Assembly: GCA_032718475.1 (NCBI GenBank)
Contig: JAUCBJ010007828.1
Coordinates: 1 to 48,955, forward strand
Reading direction: 5' to 3'
Source: Nemertoderma westbladi
Taxonomy: Eukaryota; Xenacoelomorpha; Nemertodermatida; Nemertodermatidae
Length of the DNA: 48,955 nt
A program made the position numbers and the translations under genes. Of the stretch, positions 1-10,440 are shown in pieces (within the stretch, counting starts at the first letter, position 1; every line of letters begins with the position of its first letter). The notes beneath the pieces were generated by a model that was not told the DNA's origin, did no database searches, and worked only from the letters and a program-made list of their open reading frames with translations.

Positions 1-187
1 AAACGCTATTCTATAAAGATCAAAAAAGAAACCTGCGTTTGTTCAGATAAACGTAAGTTATAACAGTAAGTCCAATCGATAAACGAATTGGCCTTATCTC
101 AGTTCGATTGGGAAACCTCGAATCTCAAAGAAGATATCAAGCTTAGAAAACCCTATTCTCTGCGAGAGTTTTGGACGAACGTATCCC

Positions 188-394
188 ATGACAAGCGGAG
201 GAAAATCAGCTCGAGGAGAAGCATATCGAAATGGACGAGACACCGACCGTAAACCCAAACCTTCTAATGCAATCATATCGCACCCTTCACCCAGGAGTTA
301 TGGCCCTCCTAGTAAAGTGGCTTCCCCCAAAGAGAAAATGACTCTTGCTAGCTTTAAAAAACTGCGTAAACGCCGTCCGCGCAAGAAAGACTAA
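188..394 (+). CDS. Small basic ORF, unrecognised
   Basis: A 68-codon frame starting at ATG, rich in Lys, Arg, Ser and Pro, with a strongly basic tail (KKLRKRRPRKKD). It could be the end of a longer product that starts left of the window, or a chance frame. No domain is recognisable. The flanks show no promoter or clear splice site. I list it because its C-terminal lysine/arginine run is protein-like, but the evidence is weak. Confidence 0.15.
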   Translation: MTSGGKSARGEAYRNGRDTDRKPKPSNAIISHPSPRSYGPPSKVASPKEKMTLASFKKLRKRRPRKKD

Positions 395-1917
395 CTGTTT
401 AGAGTATTTATGTATATTAGAAATTGTGATTTTGTATATTTTATAGACTTAAATCCCATTTTCTGGGAGCGGTGTAAAAGCTTTTGTGGGATAACTGATT
501 CGTTTGCCTTGTTGGCCAGTTCCCCCCCGGTCGCTAGAATACTCTAAAGGGATCTATAGCTAAAAATAGTGCAAGCTACCAGCTTATTGGCTGATTTGCT
601 GTACGCAGGTATCTGGGCTCTGTTTAATCGGCCAATCAGCCTAGGGAGGTTGCGTCATAGCCTTGTTTTTGTATCTCCCAATAGAATTTGAGTTAGCCTT
701 GATTTTGACCTATCACAGAGCTACTGAACTGAAATTTTCCTATCTCACTGCTCTTTCTCTGTGTTGAACGGGAGCTTCGTGGAATAAGGGTAGTTGGTAT
801 CCTCGTATAGAGTAGTAGTCACGAGTTTTTCAAAGCCACGAAAGAACGGCTTTGTCGTGTTTTATGCTTTCTGCTTTTTAGCTCAACACTAGTAGGTTTA
901 ATTATAAGGACATATATCCTTTAACGCATTTGACACACCGTACCACACGGCTTTTAATAACTGACGTATAACTGCTGAAACTGCTAAAATTACCTGCTCA
1001 ATCGATACTGTATACTGCTATTTGTTGTCGGTTATTCATTATATTTGTTGATGAATTATTATATTGGAATAACGAGAAATAACCCCGAAACCCAATATTC
1101 TTGATATACCGAAGGTAAGAGAGAAAGGTTACCAATAACGATTGTGACTTATGTTAAAGTGGTTTGAAGTGAATCTAATGTTATTTGATAGACCCTACAT
1201 GAGTCAGTCTGTGTTCCTTTTATATGTGACTAAAATCAGTGAAGATTGGCAGATTAGTGTGCAGTATTGTGCAGCATTGTGTATGAGTGAGTCTGTTAAA
1301 GAAGCAATTCCTAAAGAATGCGCCATATATGTGAATTATAATTAAGCCATATCGTTGTGAGTAGTTTAAGTCATAACTCTGTTTATATAGATAAAGCGCC
1401 ACGTCCTAAAGGAACTGTTAATATTACCGAAGGTGAATAATATTGTCAGAGATTATATAATACTGTCAGTCGAATAATACATTAGGCTTACATAGCAATA
1501 AAATTAAACCGTCGAACCCAATCTCCCGGGAATATCCAGCGGGTGAATGATCGCGCACAGATTGGTTTCGACTAGTGTAGTGAATCAAATACTTGTCATA
1601 GGCTAAAAAGCGATTTAATATCTAGAAGACATCTTAATTTGGCGGATTAAACTGCCAAAGATCTGAAAGCGCGAACACATTCAATCTTTAGCTACAAGCG
1701 TTTAAAAAAAGTGTCTCCAGCGATATTACACCAGTTACACCGCAGTTATTCTTCTGCCTTATAGCTGTTTGTTGGTACCAATGGAAAGCTGGCCATGCAA
1801 GGATTCCAAATATGTAACAAAATTTGAATTTCGTTGAAAAATAGATGAGATATGAGCGTTCAAATGTTGCATGGTTATGCACCGGCGTGAGGCTATTATA
1901 TTCTATTTAATGAGTCT
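395..1917. other. Unassigned DNA, no gene recognised
   Basis: About 1.5 kb without a convincing reading frame. The short frames here (about 60 codons) show no protein-like signal. I see no terminal repeats or tandem array. It may be flanking host DNA or an old unrecognised repeat. Confidence 0.4.
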
Positions 1918-2996
1918 GTACTCCCAGATATTCCCATTGGCGATATCTCCTTTGCAGAAGTGAAGGCTGCTGCAAAGAGCATTAAGACCAATCGTGCCAG
2001 TGGAGTAGATGGTGTTCCCCCTGAGGTCTTTAAAATACCTGAGTGTTTAAAGCTCATCTATCCCATCATAGTAGACATGTACCGAACAACAAGAGTCCCA
2101 CAAGAAATGAAAACAAATAAGTTGGTGCCAGTTCTCAAGAAGGGCAACCTAACACTCTATGGTTCTTTTCGGGGAATCTCATTGATCTCAATGCATAAAG
2201 CTATAATTCAAAGCTGCAAAGCTATACAATAGAATTATATTAAATCGCATCAGGGATCCCATTGAGAGACTGCTCCGTGGAAATCAGAAGGGGTTCCGTA
2301 AAGGTCGTGGGACCATGGAACCCATTTTGGCACTTAGAAGGATAATTGAAGAGTTATCAAAAAAGAAACACAGGCATCTGGCTGTTATCTTTGTTGACTT
2401 CTTCAAGGCCTTTGATTCAGTCTCCCGCTCACGTATTTTCAGCATACTTTCATTATATGGGATTCGTGATGAAATTATTGCAGCAATCAGATCAGTATAC
2501 GATGGTTCGACAACATTTGTGTCTACTGTTGATGGTGACACAGAACTATTTATGGGGCGTCCTCCAAGGAGACACACTTGCACCATTCTTGTTCATTATT
2601 GTGGTTGACTATGTTCTACGCATGTCCTTAGCTCATCATAATGATGATGGGGTGATGATAACTCCACCTACTGGCTCCAGAAGTCGAGGAAATCCTGCCA
2701 AGTACCTAACTGATCTAGATTTTGCTGATGACTTAGGAGTACTCTCAGAATCACTAGAGGGAGCCCAACGGCTCCTCAGCTCATTAGAACATGCTGCTTC
2801 TAGTATTGGTCTTTTTATTAACTCCAGAAAGACCAACATTTTGACAGTTAACTTTGAAAGTCCTCAACAAGTCTCTGATCGGATGAGCATAAGCTCAAAG
2901 GATGGTATGCTTGAGCATGTAGACGACTTCTGTTACCTGGGTTCATGGATCCGGAAGTCAGGTGAGGACCTTCGAATACGTAAGGGAAAGGCATGG
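1918..2996 (+). pseudogene. LINE A reverse transcriptase, 5' segment (RTE-like, broken)
   Basis: This is the upstream half of a LINE reverse transcriptase gene. It is 5'-truncated: no endonuclease domain is visible. RT motifs appear in order: the fingers motif ASGVDGVPPEV, palm motif A (VDFFKAFDS), motif B (GVLQGDTLAP) and the catalytic FADD (DLDFADDLGVLS), followed by DFCYLGSW. The frame breaks twice. One break is near 2200-2221, where CAAAG-CTG-CAAAG (2209-2221) adds an 8-bp footprint-like insertion. The other is near 2550, before motif B. The coding sequence stops abruptly at the BEL/Pao insertion after KAW and resumes in the same frame at 21127. The closest relative in the window is LINE B (21669-25077), with the same motif spacing. 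The element is dead, and RTE-superfamily assignment is by motif recognition only. Confidence 0.85.
2992..2996. repeat. Target site duplication CATGG, left
   Basis: CATGG lies directly before the TG that opens the LTR at 2997. The same five bases follow the closing CA at 21121. A 5-bp duplication is usual for BEL/Pao integration. Confidence 0.92.
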
Positions 2997-3033
2997 TGAT
3001 AAACAACCGCGACCTCTATACTAACAGCAGAAC

Positions 3034-3041
3034 TGTTGAAC
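3034..3041. other. 8-bp LTR-specific insertion
   Basis: TGTTGAAC is present here and absent from the matching place in the other LTR (after GCAGAAC near 18985). It makes AGAAC-TGT-TGAAC, an imperfect version of the N5-NNN-N5 footprint pattern. Because LTRs are identical at integration, it arose after the element landed, or was lost from the other copy. Confidence 0.6.
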
Positions 3042-3074
3042 AGACCAATACCCGTTAATATCCTTCTGCCAACC

Positions 3075-3081
3075 TACTGTA
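3075..3081. other. TA-CTG-TA insertion in LTR
   Basis: TACTGTA here corresponds to TA in the other LTR, a 5-bp gain of the form TA-CTG-TA. That is the canonical excision footprint described for Tc1/Sleeping Beauty-type elements. It post-dates insertion of this retrotransposon. Confidence 0.6.
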
Positions 3082-5330
3082 ATAAGTTCTCGTCTAACCA
3101 ATAAGACACAAAGACTGCTCTACTGTTAAGTAAAGGGGCTCAGGAGCGTGATATTACTAAATTGTAAGGGTTGCTAAATACAAACCGCTACTTACCGTTA
3201 GATGGCGCTAATCTGCCGTCCGCTAATATATTTACTAATTTTACACAACTCCTGCAAAATCGCTTGTTCCTTTCTCTACCGATTGCTCAATAGAGAGCTA
3301 ACTGTTCGAATCTATGAGCCACGCAGGAATAACCAAAACAATAAACCCGATTCGGCTCCCTAAGCTTACTTAAGACGAGTGCGAGAGGCCTTGCACTCAG
3401 AGTATTCTTACGCCTAATTCTATCACTTATTAAAGCACGCTATTACCTACGTCTTTCTAATCGCGAATACTGGGGTTTCTCTAACGTAATGTGTGGATGC
3501 GAGAATATTTAAATATCAAAAATGGTACAGTAATTGTCTCTCGTGGATAGTACCACTCTGGGTCTAAAATTGCCTGCAGCTGGCTTTAGGCCAGCAAATC
3601 ACTAGCGTTTCGTGCGTACCGAATAGTGCGTTCTAGCTGATTGCCCGCTAATGCGAATAACCGCTTAGCGTGAATAGTTTACAGTACTCTAATTATTACT
3701 TTAGCTACTCTCCGCTATGCTGCGTACTAATTCTTAATTTTTTACTAATCAATTACAGTCACAAATATTTAACAGCGTACTAATTACTAAGAGTTCCAGA
3801 ATACGTAATTCTAATTTATCACGCAACAGGTTTCGCTAGTAATAGCCTAAATTGCCGTATTACTTTGACCTAATCAGTAACTAATTATTGTAACTAAGAA
3901 ATAGAAATCAATCAAAAGAAAAAGAGCGCCTATCTAAGCATTCGTAATCATAGGCACACTTCAGTAACACACCAATCAGCATCAGCAATCACAGTTCGCA
4001 ATTATGCAGTTAACTACTGTATAGCCCACAATTATGCGACTCACTATTCGTACTACACGCTCAACGTTCGAAACGTTGTGATACGTGCAGGCCTCTCCCG
4101 GGTACATATAGGACTCCTAACTAACCTGATTCCCGCCCCCCTAATACTAAATAGAGACGAAACCTGGATCATCAGCCCCCTAACTACTGTACCGGCGATT
4201 GGTCTGCGTACCACAGCGTTAACTTCCCGACCGCAACGGTGACCCCACGCCAGCGTTGCTCGCTTTGAATCCTCCGCTCTCCCTTAGTCGCCCAACCCCC
4301 CGATGTGCCCACCGCCCGCTGGCGCCTTAGCCCTCCATTACGCTAATAGCTACCGTAGCGGCGCATGCAAATCACAAAGTCTGACAGTCTCAGGAATCCC
4401 TTGGGATTATTGCGCAGAAAGGAATCACATAGAACCATCAATCAAAGGTAGAAATCATAGTTCGATTGTAATTTGCAGTAATCGAAGGAATTATTGAGAA
4501 ACACAAGCAAAGTAATCGCACTAGCAAATCATTCCAAAAAATTAATCAAATTAGCAAATTGCAGAAAATACGATATCCTAATACAAATTAGAGACAGCTC
4601 AGCAAGTAAATTGTAACAGGGGTGTGTCATGTGAGTGAGAGATTGATGACAGGCTCTACCGGCACACCGCCAATTTATAGGTGATCCGGGTGGGATGATG
4701 CAATAGGGTGACTCAATCGCTCTCCTATTGGCTCTCCAGTCCATGCTAGCATTAGACCAACCTGGAAGCAGTTAATCCAATAAGGAGGCCGGATTGTAGC
4801 CCTATGCCCTCAAATTATTACCATATATGGTAATGGATCACGTCTCTGGCTGCTGAATGGCCAGGACGGCGTCCCTATATGCTAGCCCTATCAAACTAAT
4901 ATCAGCAAGCACAAAATCCAGGGTCCGAGTAAACTCGCTACCCTGGAACTATCTATATATATCCTAATACAAAATTACGTAGGTAGGGCTACATACTATA
5001 CAAAATGAATGGATGCAAATATATGGGCGTTTTAACTTCCTTACCTAAATGTCACCACACTGCGCCTTATCTAAATAATTATACTGCACAACGGACTAAT
5101 ATTACGTACAGTATAACGGACTAATATTGCATACTGCATAATGGACTAATACTGTGGATACAGCGCCATATACCGTAACACCGCTCCAAGGGAAATCATA
5201 TAATGTTTCCCTCCAATTGTAGAAGAGTATAAGGTGATGTATACAAAACAAAATAAATTTCTTCCAACCAATCTAAATAACATAATAATTCTACTATTTA
5301 CAAATATTGCCATAGATATTGCATAATGAA

Positions 5331-5470
5331 TTACATACAAATTAAATTTACAAAATATTATCTCTCTCACTGTTTAACGATTATTACATACAAATTAAAT
5401 TTACAAAATATTGTTTCTCGTTCATTCTTACTACATAATGATTACTACATACAAAATCAAATATAAAATT
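5331..5470. repeat. ~53-bp tandem repeat, about 2.6 copies
   Basis: TTACATACAAATTAAATT recurs at about 5331 and 5384, with a diverged third copy near 5446, at about 53-bp spacing. It lies in the element's 3' UTR. Confidence 0.7.
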
Positions 5471-5497
5471 TTGCTAGGGTAAGTGAAAGGAGTAAGC

Positions 5498-5513
5498 CAA
5501 ACCCGCAGGTTTG
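5498..5513. other. Dispersed hairpin motif, copy 1
   Basis: CAAACCCGCAGGTTTG on the + strand: a 6-bp stem (CAAACC/GGTTTG) around the 4-base loop CGCA. This copy lies in the non-coding 3' UTR. Confidence 0.85.
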
Positions 5514-5668
5514 TCTCCCCAATCACTTCCTTCGCCTCTTTCATAATATAAATTCAAATAACTCAACTAGTGTATATGAGTCTAGTCGAAAATTTTCAAA
5601 TGCTACAATATACATCAGAGCGACGATGATGTATATATCTAGAGTCTGTCGCCCTGTGCCATAATGTA

Positions 5669-6076
5669 TTATCGACCCGCTCCTGGGTTCTTTGGGCTCG
5701 CTCCTCTCTTTCGCCCCCTTCCCAGATACACTAATCTACCTCTAGTCGACTCCGTTGACGGCGTCCGTGAGGCGTCACTCCCCGGAACCGACGACGACGT
5801 TCCCTGAGCCCCGACAGATTCTCGGCTCGAACTTCTCCCTCGGCCTCGTCCCAATTGTCGCGCTCCCGTGGTCGCTTCCGCCAACTCTTCCTTCTGCAGT
5901 TGCACACGCGCTTTCTCAGACGCCCCCTGCGCCTTGCGCTGCAACCGTTGAGCTTCTATAATTGAATGATAGTGATCGTCCTTGACTTGACGCTTGTCTT
6001 GGACCCCTCCTCCTGGTTCCTTCCGCGAGCCTTGAGCTCCAGCGGTCGTCGCTGTGGTCGCTGCGATCCTTTGTTC
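5669..6076 (-). other. Open in-frame extension after the third ORF's UAG
   Basis: After the UAG at 6077-6079 the same frame stays open for 135 codons to a UAA at 5669-5671. The extension is rich in Gln, Arg, Ser and Gly. It has an amphipathic Glu/Lys/Gln segment (QRLQRKAQGASEKARVQ) and then an Arg/Gly/Ser-rich basic tail. The length and protein-like composition suggest either a recent nonsense mutation or regulated stop-codon readthrough, as used by some retroviruses. The base after the stop is G (UAG-GAA). Which explanation holds cannot be decided from one copy. Confidence 0.5.
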
Positions 6077-9000
6077 CTATATCCTCTCGGCGGTCAATGA
6101 ACCCACTGGCACATGAGTCAACAAGAATTCGTTGCGGTATTGTATAGCCGCCATCCTCCAATCACCTCGCGCGCGTACCACTTTTCTAGTCTCCGTAAAT
6201 ACACCCTTCGTGATGCGATCGCAAATAGCAACGAAGTTCCATGTATACTTATTGTCCATGTTCAATTGTCTGAAGTATTCTCGGACTACGATAACTCCAG
6301 TGTTCTGTGGAAGGTCTTGAGCAGTTAGGATGAGCTCCTGATATTGTGGTAGCGATTGAAGATATGGCTCGTACGCAACATGCGATGGGTCTACCGCCCA
6401 AAACCCATATCCCGCTTTAAATGGTAACCAACGCATCTGCGCTTGAATATGGTAATCCGCCACACTCTCCCACTTATCTAACATCTCCCGAAGTAGGTTA
6501 GTGCTATGGTTTTGAAAGGAATCATCTCGCAGCTGACATCTCGCGCTACGATGTCCTTTTACTCCACAATATCCACATTGAGAAATGAAGACGGTGCACG
6601 TGTGAAACGAATGGTCGGTCTCATTACACCAACGACAGACCTTATGCGCCGCCTCTATTACCGCGTCGCACGACTTTAGATTGTGCCTTGTGCTGCCGCA
6701 CAATTTGCACCTACGCGCTTGTGGAAACCAGGCCCTCTCGTATATGAGGTCTCCAATCGGTTTCGCACTTCCTTCCTTCCCAATGTCTAATACGATGTCG
6801 TCCTCTCTGGTCAACGGTTGTCGATCCGGAACAAAGTAAACATCCTCGCCCTTGTCCTCTATCTCCAATATTTCCTCCCGCGTTCGTTTCGGATATGTCT
6901 TCTCCACCGGAAGATCTACTCCGAACACCTCTACTAACGTTTCCGGCCAGCCCTCCTTAACAGGTCTATCAGCCTCCGAGTGGAAGGGAGTACCAAAACC
7001 GCGGGTTTGATTCCCGAACCACTTCTCCAAAGCTTCTGGCGTCGGATATTCCATCGACGGTCGGTCTCCCAAATCTCCGATGTTCTGTCGATATACTCCT
7101 TCAAATATCGCTAATCCTCTCCTCACCATCGACGTATTCTCTAACGATTGGTTGAAGAACGGGGTTAAGAAACGCTTCATCACGTCGGATTGGATTCCCC
7201 CTTTCGAGCGAACGTATTGATCTCCTCCGAATACCAATGGATGACGCTTCAAAACTCGCGCAACGATATCCGCTAATAAACAAGTCACCGTGTTCGACTC
7301 AAGCACCAAATAATATTGTAGCGACGCACGGGGTGGCGCGCAAATGTTCCAATACACTAACGCTTGCCGCTTGAAGTGGGATTTGAACTCCGCTCCCGGT
7401 GGCGTGTTGTATTCGCCATACGCCTCCTCGTACTTCTTCTGCGTCTTCAACTTAAAGTCCCAATTATACAACAAGTGTGCTATAAAGCCCATACCAGTCT
7501 TGGCAGAGTTGGGATACTCCCTATAAATTCCAATATCCTGTGCCCATAGCAACAATAGCTTGGTGTCGACAAACGGTCTCGGCAATCTATCTTCCAGATC
7601 AGTCATGGCGTTGAAGTCGCTCTCCAAATCGCTCTGGACTCCCGATCCCACCTTGACGTAATCTTGGTTGAGAATAGCCTCTCTAACTTTCTTGGGTAAC
7701 ATCCTGGCGTCGATACGCTCCGCTCCGTGCATACCTCCTCGCCTGCATACCTCCAAAATCTGTTCCCTAGGATCCTTCCCCTTCCGATATTGTGTCGTTA
7801 TGATGGGCTCCGGTCTCTCTCGATCCGCCCTCACACGCATAAACACATGAGTCACACCATCGGCCGCACGAATTTGAATACACTTGCTGGTCAAACATTC
7901 CTGATGGGACCCTCCTTCATTGTCGTAGAACATCACTCTCCAATCCTGCAGTGATTCCTCCGTTTTCCTCCACTGACGCTGAATCTCATCTGATGGGGTC
8001 CACATGCGCTCGATCGCCTTGTGGTCATCATATCGGGTATAAGAACCCTTCCTCCTCAGCCACGTCTGGTCTACCTCCTCGTCGTCTGGGAATGTAGCCA
8101 CCGCGACCCATACCTTGATGTACTTATCCAACCATCCGAATAGCTTACTCTCCTTCCCCGGAGCTCCAATCTTGTCCAAAGTGTCATAATCTGTGATCTG
8201 CATTGGGACATCACGCAAGAACTTCGCGCATAAAACTTCCCGTAGACAGTCAACGTTCCAATGGTCCGCCATTCTTACCATCGGCAAGAATCGTATCGCT
8301 TCTCGCGACTCCGGATGATCTACTAATATCGCAGGTTCGGTGCCGTCGGAATAATACACCGGTCCGGGTTGAGATACGACCTGTGGAACAAATCCGGTCA
8401 CTCTCCTCGTCTCCTCTTGATGTCTATCCGCGGTCTTATTATACTCCGCTATCCTGTTCTCAAATAACTCTTTCGCCTTCGCCGCTCGCTCCTCCTGCCG
8501 CAACGCGTCTATGTCGTCCTGATGCTCAGGCGTGAGGCTTCTCACTCGGTGAGGTGAAGTAAACGTAGTCCAGGGACTCGAGAGCTCCAAACCCGCGGGT
8601 TTGGTACCCGAGTCCCGCGCCGCTTCGCGCCGCGCCTCTAGATCCTTGTAGGCTCGGTACAGCGAAATGGCCGCTGCCGTCTCTATCAAACTAGGTGTCG
8701 AACAGGGTTTAATCTCCGTATACGGATCTAATGTCGTAACGGTCGGCGTAATGGGTCTCGGAGGTCGCTTTCCGCTGAAGTCGATACTGATCATCGGGTT
8801 GCTCATCGGGTAACCTCCCTCGTTGTATCTAAGGAATTGGTGAGCTGGACATCGCGTTAATATCGGTTCCGGATGTTGCTCGTCTAGTCGGTCGGGAATC
8901 GCCACGTCCTGTTTATTCATGCATTCACCACACTTGTAGAAGAGCTTGTATACGCTGAAGACTTTCGGCGTCTCCTGATCCTCGCCTCGAGTCCTCCGAT

Positions 9001-9376
9001 ACAGGTGCATTCCGTCGAACTGGTCTCGGACTGCAGGTAGAGGCTCCTCGTGTCGTAAATACATATTCATATGGTATAGTCGTGCGATTTCCTCGTCCGG
9101 ATCTGCGCTAATGTCGCACACGTCCAAAGCGAAGTCGTAGGGATACCGCGTGCGATACTCTCTCCGCAAAACTTCCATCCGGTCCCCCAACGCTCTCATT
9201 CTTTCTCTCCGTAATTCTTTATCATAACTTGGTTTGTACTTCCCGTTCAGCTCCATCACGGACCGCCCATGGTAGTAAACGTTAGAGTCTTTACATCCCG
9301 GTCGCGCGAATGGTAGCTCCGCCTCCTCTCTGGCAGTAAATCCTCTGCGCGGTTGCGCTCTAATATCCCTCTCCAT
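6077..9376 (-). CDS. Third ORF of the BEL/Pao element: 1,099-aa protein with three CCHC knuckles
   Basis: An intact 1,099-codon frame. Its ATG has A at -3 and G at +4, and it lies downstream of pol where env sits in some relatives. I do not recognise the family. Visible features: a possible zinc site made of CGEC (about residue 149) and CPAH (about 176); a Glu/Arg/Lys-rich stretch near 240-310; and three consecutive C-x2-C-x4-H-x4-C knuckles at about 887-900 (CKLCGSTRHNLKSC), 912-925 (CRWCNETDHSFHTC) and 934-947 (CGYCGVKGHRSARC). I see no signal peptide or membrane segment, so it is unlikely to be an envelope protein. The knuckles suggest nucleic-acid binding, which is an inference. Gag-Pol already has its own CCHC cluster, so the element would encode two knuckle proteins. 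Two hairpin motifs (6994-7009, 8588-8603) lie inside the frame. It ends in UAG, with the frame open beyond. Confidence 0.8.
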   Translation of the reverse strand: MERDIRAQPRRGFTAREEAELPFARPGCKDSNVYYHGRSVMELNGKYKPSYDKELRRERMRALGDRMEVLRREYRTRYPYDFALDVCDISADPDEEIARLYHMNMYLRHEEPLPAVRDQFDGMHLYRRTRGEDQETPKVFSVYKLFYKCGECMNKQDVAIPDRLDEQHPEPILTRCPAHQFLRYNEGGYPMSNPMISIDFSGKRPPRPITPTVTTLDPYTEIKPCSTPSLIETAAAISLYRAYKDLEARREAARDSGTKPAGLELSSPWTTFTSPHRVRSLTPEHQDDIDALRQEERAAKAKELFENRIAEYNKTADRHQEETRRVTGFVPQVVSQPGPVYYSDGTEPAILVDHPESREAIRFLPMVRMADHWNVDCLREVLCAKFLRDVPMQITDYDTLDKIGAPGKESKLFGWLDKYIKVWVAVATFPDDEEVDQTWLRRKGSYTRYDDHKAIERMWTPSDEIQRQWRKTEESLQDWRVMFYDNEGGSHQECLTSKCIQIRAADGVTHVFMRVRADRERPEPIITTQYRKGKDPREQILEVCRRGGMHGAERIDARMLPKKVREAILNQDYVKVGSGVQSDLESDFNAMTDLEDRLPRPFVDTKLLLLWAQDIGIYREYPNSAKTGMGFIAHLLYNWDFKLKTQKKYEEAYGEYNTPPGAEFKSHFKRQALVYWNICAPPRASLQYYLVLESNTVTCLLADIVARVLKRHPLVFGGDQYVRSKGGIQSDVMKRFLTPFFNQSLENTSMVRRGLAIFEGVYRQNIGDLGDRPSMEYPTPEALEKWFGNQTRGFGTPFHSEADRPVKEGWPETLVEVFGVDLPVEKTYPKRTREEILEIEDKGEDVYFVPDRQPLTREDDIVLDIGKEGSAKPIGDLIYERAWFPQARRCKLCGSTRHNLKSCDAVIEAAHKVCRWCNETDHSFHTCTVFISQCGYCGVKGHRSARCQLRDDSFQNHSTNLLREMLDKWESVADYHIQAQMRWLPFKAGYGFWAVDPSHVAYEPYLQSLPQYQELILTAQDLPQNTGVIVVREYFRQLNMDNKYTWNFVAICDRITKGVFTETRKVVRARGDWRMAAIQYRNEFLLTHVPVGSLTAERI
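6994..7009. other. Dispersed hairpin motif, copy 2
   Basis: CAAAACCGCGGGTTTG: one stem mismatch, loop CGCG. Inside the third ORF it encodes ...NQTRGFG.... Confidence 0.8.
8588..8603. other. Dispersed hairpin motif, copy 3
   Basis: CAAACCCGCGGGTTTG: a perfect dyad, extended to 18 bp by flanking C and G. Inside the third ORF it encodes ...TKPAGLE..., a different reading phase from copy 2. Confidence 0.9.
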
Positions 9377-10131
9377 TATATTATGCGTATATACATATAT
9401 ATATATCCCAATAAGTGCCGTTACGTAACCAACTACACTGTGGGTAAATCAGTTAGATGTCGCCGAAAGACAGACCTCCCGAACCCCCCCGCCTTCCAGC
9501 AGTTCAGGTTCGACTCTCTAGATCCCGTCTCTTCCTAACTAACTATCCTCTAACCTATTCCCATGCATAGCGCAAAACTTTGGAGATAAACTGGCCGTGA
9601 CCAACTCACTTTTTGATGCCCAAACTACTCCCATTACTCGTACTAAACTACAGTAGTTAGAAAGGACCATAGCCACAATACTCGACTATACCAAACCCAC
9701 AGGTTTGATAATCGAACATCACACATCCTGCAAACTACTGAGTGGGGTCCATGTACGCCTCTGGTGCTACTAACCTTTAGCACCTTAGTTGTACTGTTGG
9801 CACCAATCTGTGGAAGTTGCTAAACTCAATTTACACTCCTACGTAATATAGCCGTCACCATGGTTTCTAAATGCTATTTTCCAGGCTTCACGACTTTCAA
9901 ATTACTGTTATCTATAGACGAATTCTAAAACGCGTCTATACACAGCGTCTGGAATTGTCTTGGGTTCACTTCTAATTTTTAAAATTTTCTAATTTTCCAA
10001 AAATTTTGAAAATAAAATTTTGTTTTGATACCCACCAGACAAAACTCAACGCAAATCACCACAACCCCGCTCCTATGCATCTCCTTGTATTTGCATACGA
10101 GGAATGCATATGAAGTGAGTTGCGTCCAACA
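9377..10131 (-). other. Spacer between pol remnant and third ORF
   Basis: About 750 bp with no credible frame. It contains hairpin motif copy 4. A strong ATG context for the third ORF sits at its downstream end. It could hold a splice acceptor or internal promoter for the third ORF, but I cannot identify one. Confidence 0.5.
9692..9707. other. Dispersed hairpin motif, copy 4
   Basis: CAAACCCACAGGTTTG: intact 6-bp stem, loop CACA, in the non-coding spacer. Confidence 0.85.
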
Positions 10132-10440
10132 CTAACTCTGTTTTGAGGCAGGAGACAAATTATAATCTCCCGTCTCGATACGTGTCTCCTCTAATAACAC
10201 AATATCTTGGACCGGTCGGTCCAAGGTGTGTAAACCATTAGTTTTACACCTTTTTGGGTGCGGACACTTGCACCTAATTTTCACAGTGACTGTGCGCACT
10301 ATGTTTTGCACGTCTGGGTGTGTGTGCAAGATCACTCCCGTCTCCCAATACTTTCTCTTGACAATGGGTTCGGTTATCAACACGTAATCTCCCCTTTGGA
10401 GACTCCGAACCGTCTTGTACCACTTTGTTCTGGTGGATAT
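10132..10440 (-). pseudogene. DUF5641-like integrase C-terminal domain remnant, frame-shifted
   Basis: In a frame different from upstream pol the minus strand reads WYKTVRSLQRGDYVLITE and later VQDIVLLEE. This resembles the DUF5641 domain that ends BEL/Pao integrases (pattern ...L..GD.VL......W..G.V......G..R.V.V...). It lies directly after the integrase zinc-binding segment, so the integrase catalytic core is missing between them, near 10440-10480, and the deletion also shifted the frame. Confidence 0.7.

Larger units (their letters stand above)
2997..5180 (-). repeat. 3' LTR (element sense), 2184 bp
   Basis: Near-identical to 18951-21121. In element sense it begins TGTTACGG and ends TTTATCA. 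It carries two short insertions absent from the other LTR: TGTTGAAC at 3034-3041, and CTGTA forming TA-CTG-TA at 3075-3081. A TATATATA stretch near 4952-4962 could be a core promoter element on the minus strand. Short ORFs inside (4303-4497, 4529-4744) occur identically in both LTRs and show no known domain. Confidence 0.93.
5181..5668 (-). other. 3' UTR of the BEL/Pao element
   Basis: Non-coding stretch between the third ORF and the 3' LTR. It holds a short tandem repeat (5330-5470) and one copy of the dispersed hairpin motif (5498-5513). No long polypurine tract is evident next to the LTR: the element-sense bases before it read ...TTGGAGCGG. Confidence 0.7.

Noticed and set aside
4303-4744. 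Small ORFs in the LTR (also 20244-20685)
   Set aside because: Identical only because the LTRs are duplicates; no domain and no sign of coding constraint.
5181-5200. Polypurine tract next to the 3' LTR
   Set aside because: Element-sense bases before the LTR (TTGGAGCGG) are too short and mixed to call.
6077-9376. Third ORF as an envelope gene
   Set aside because: The position fits, but I see no signal peptide, transmembrane segment or glycoprotein-like cysteine pattern; the zinc knuckles point elsewhere.
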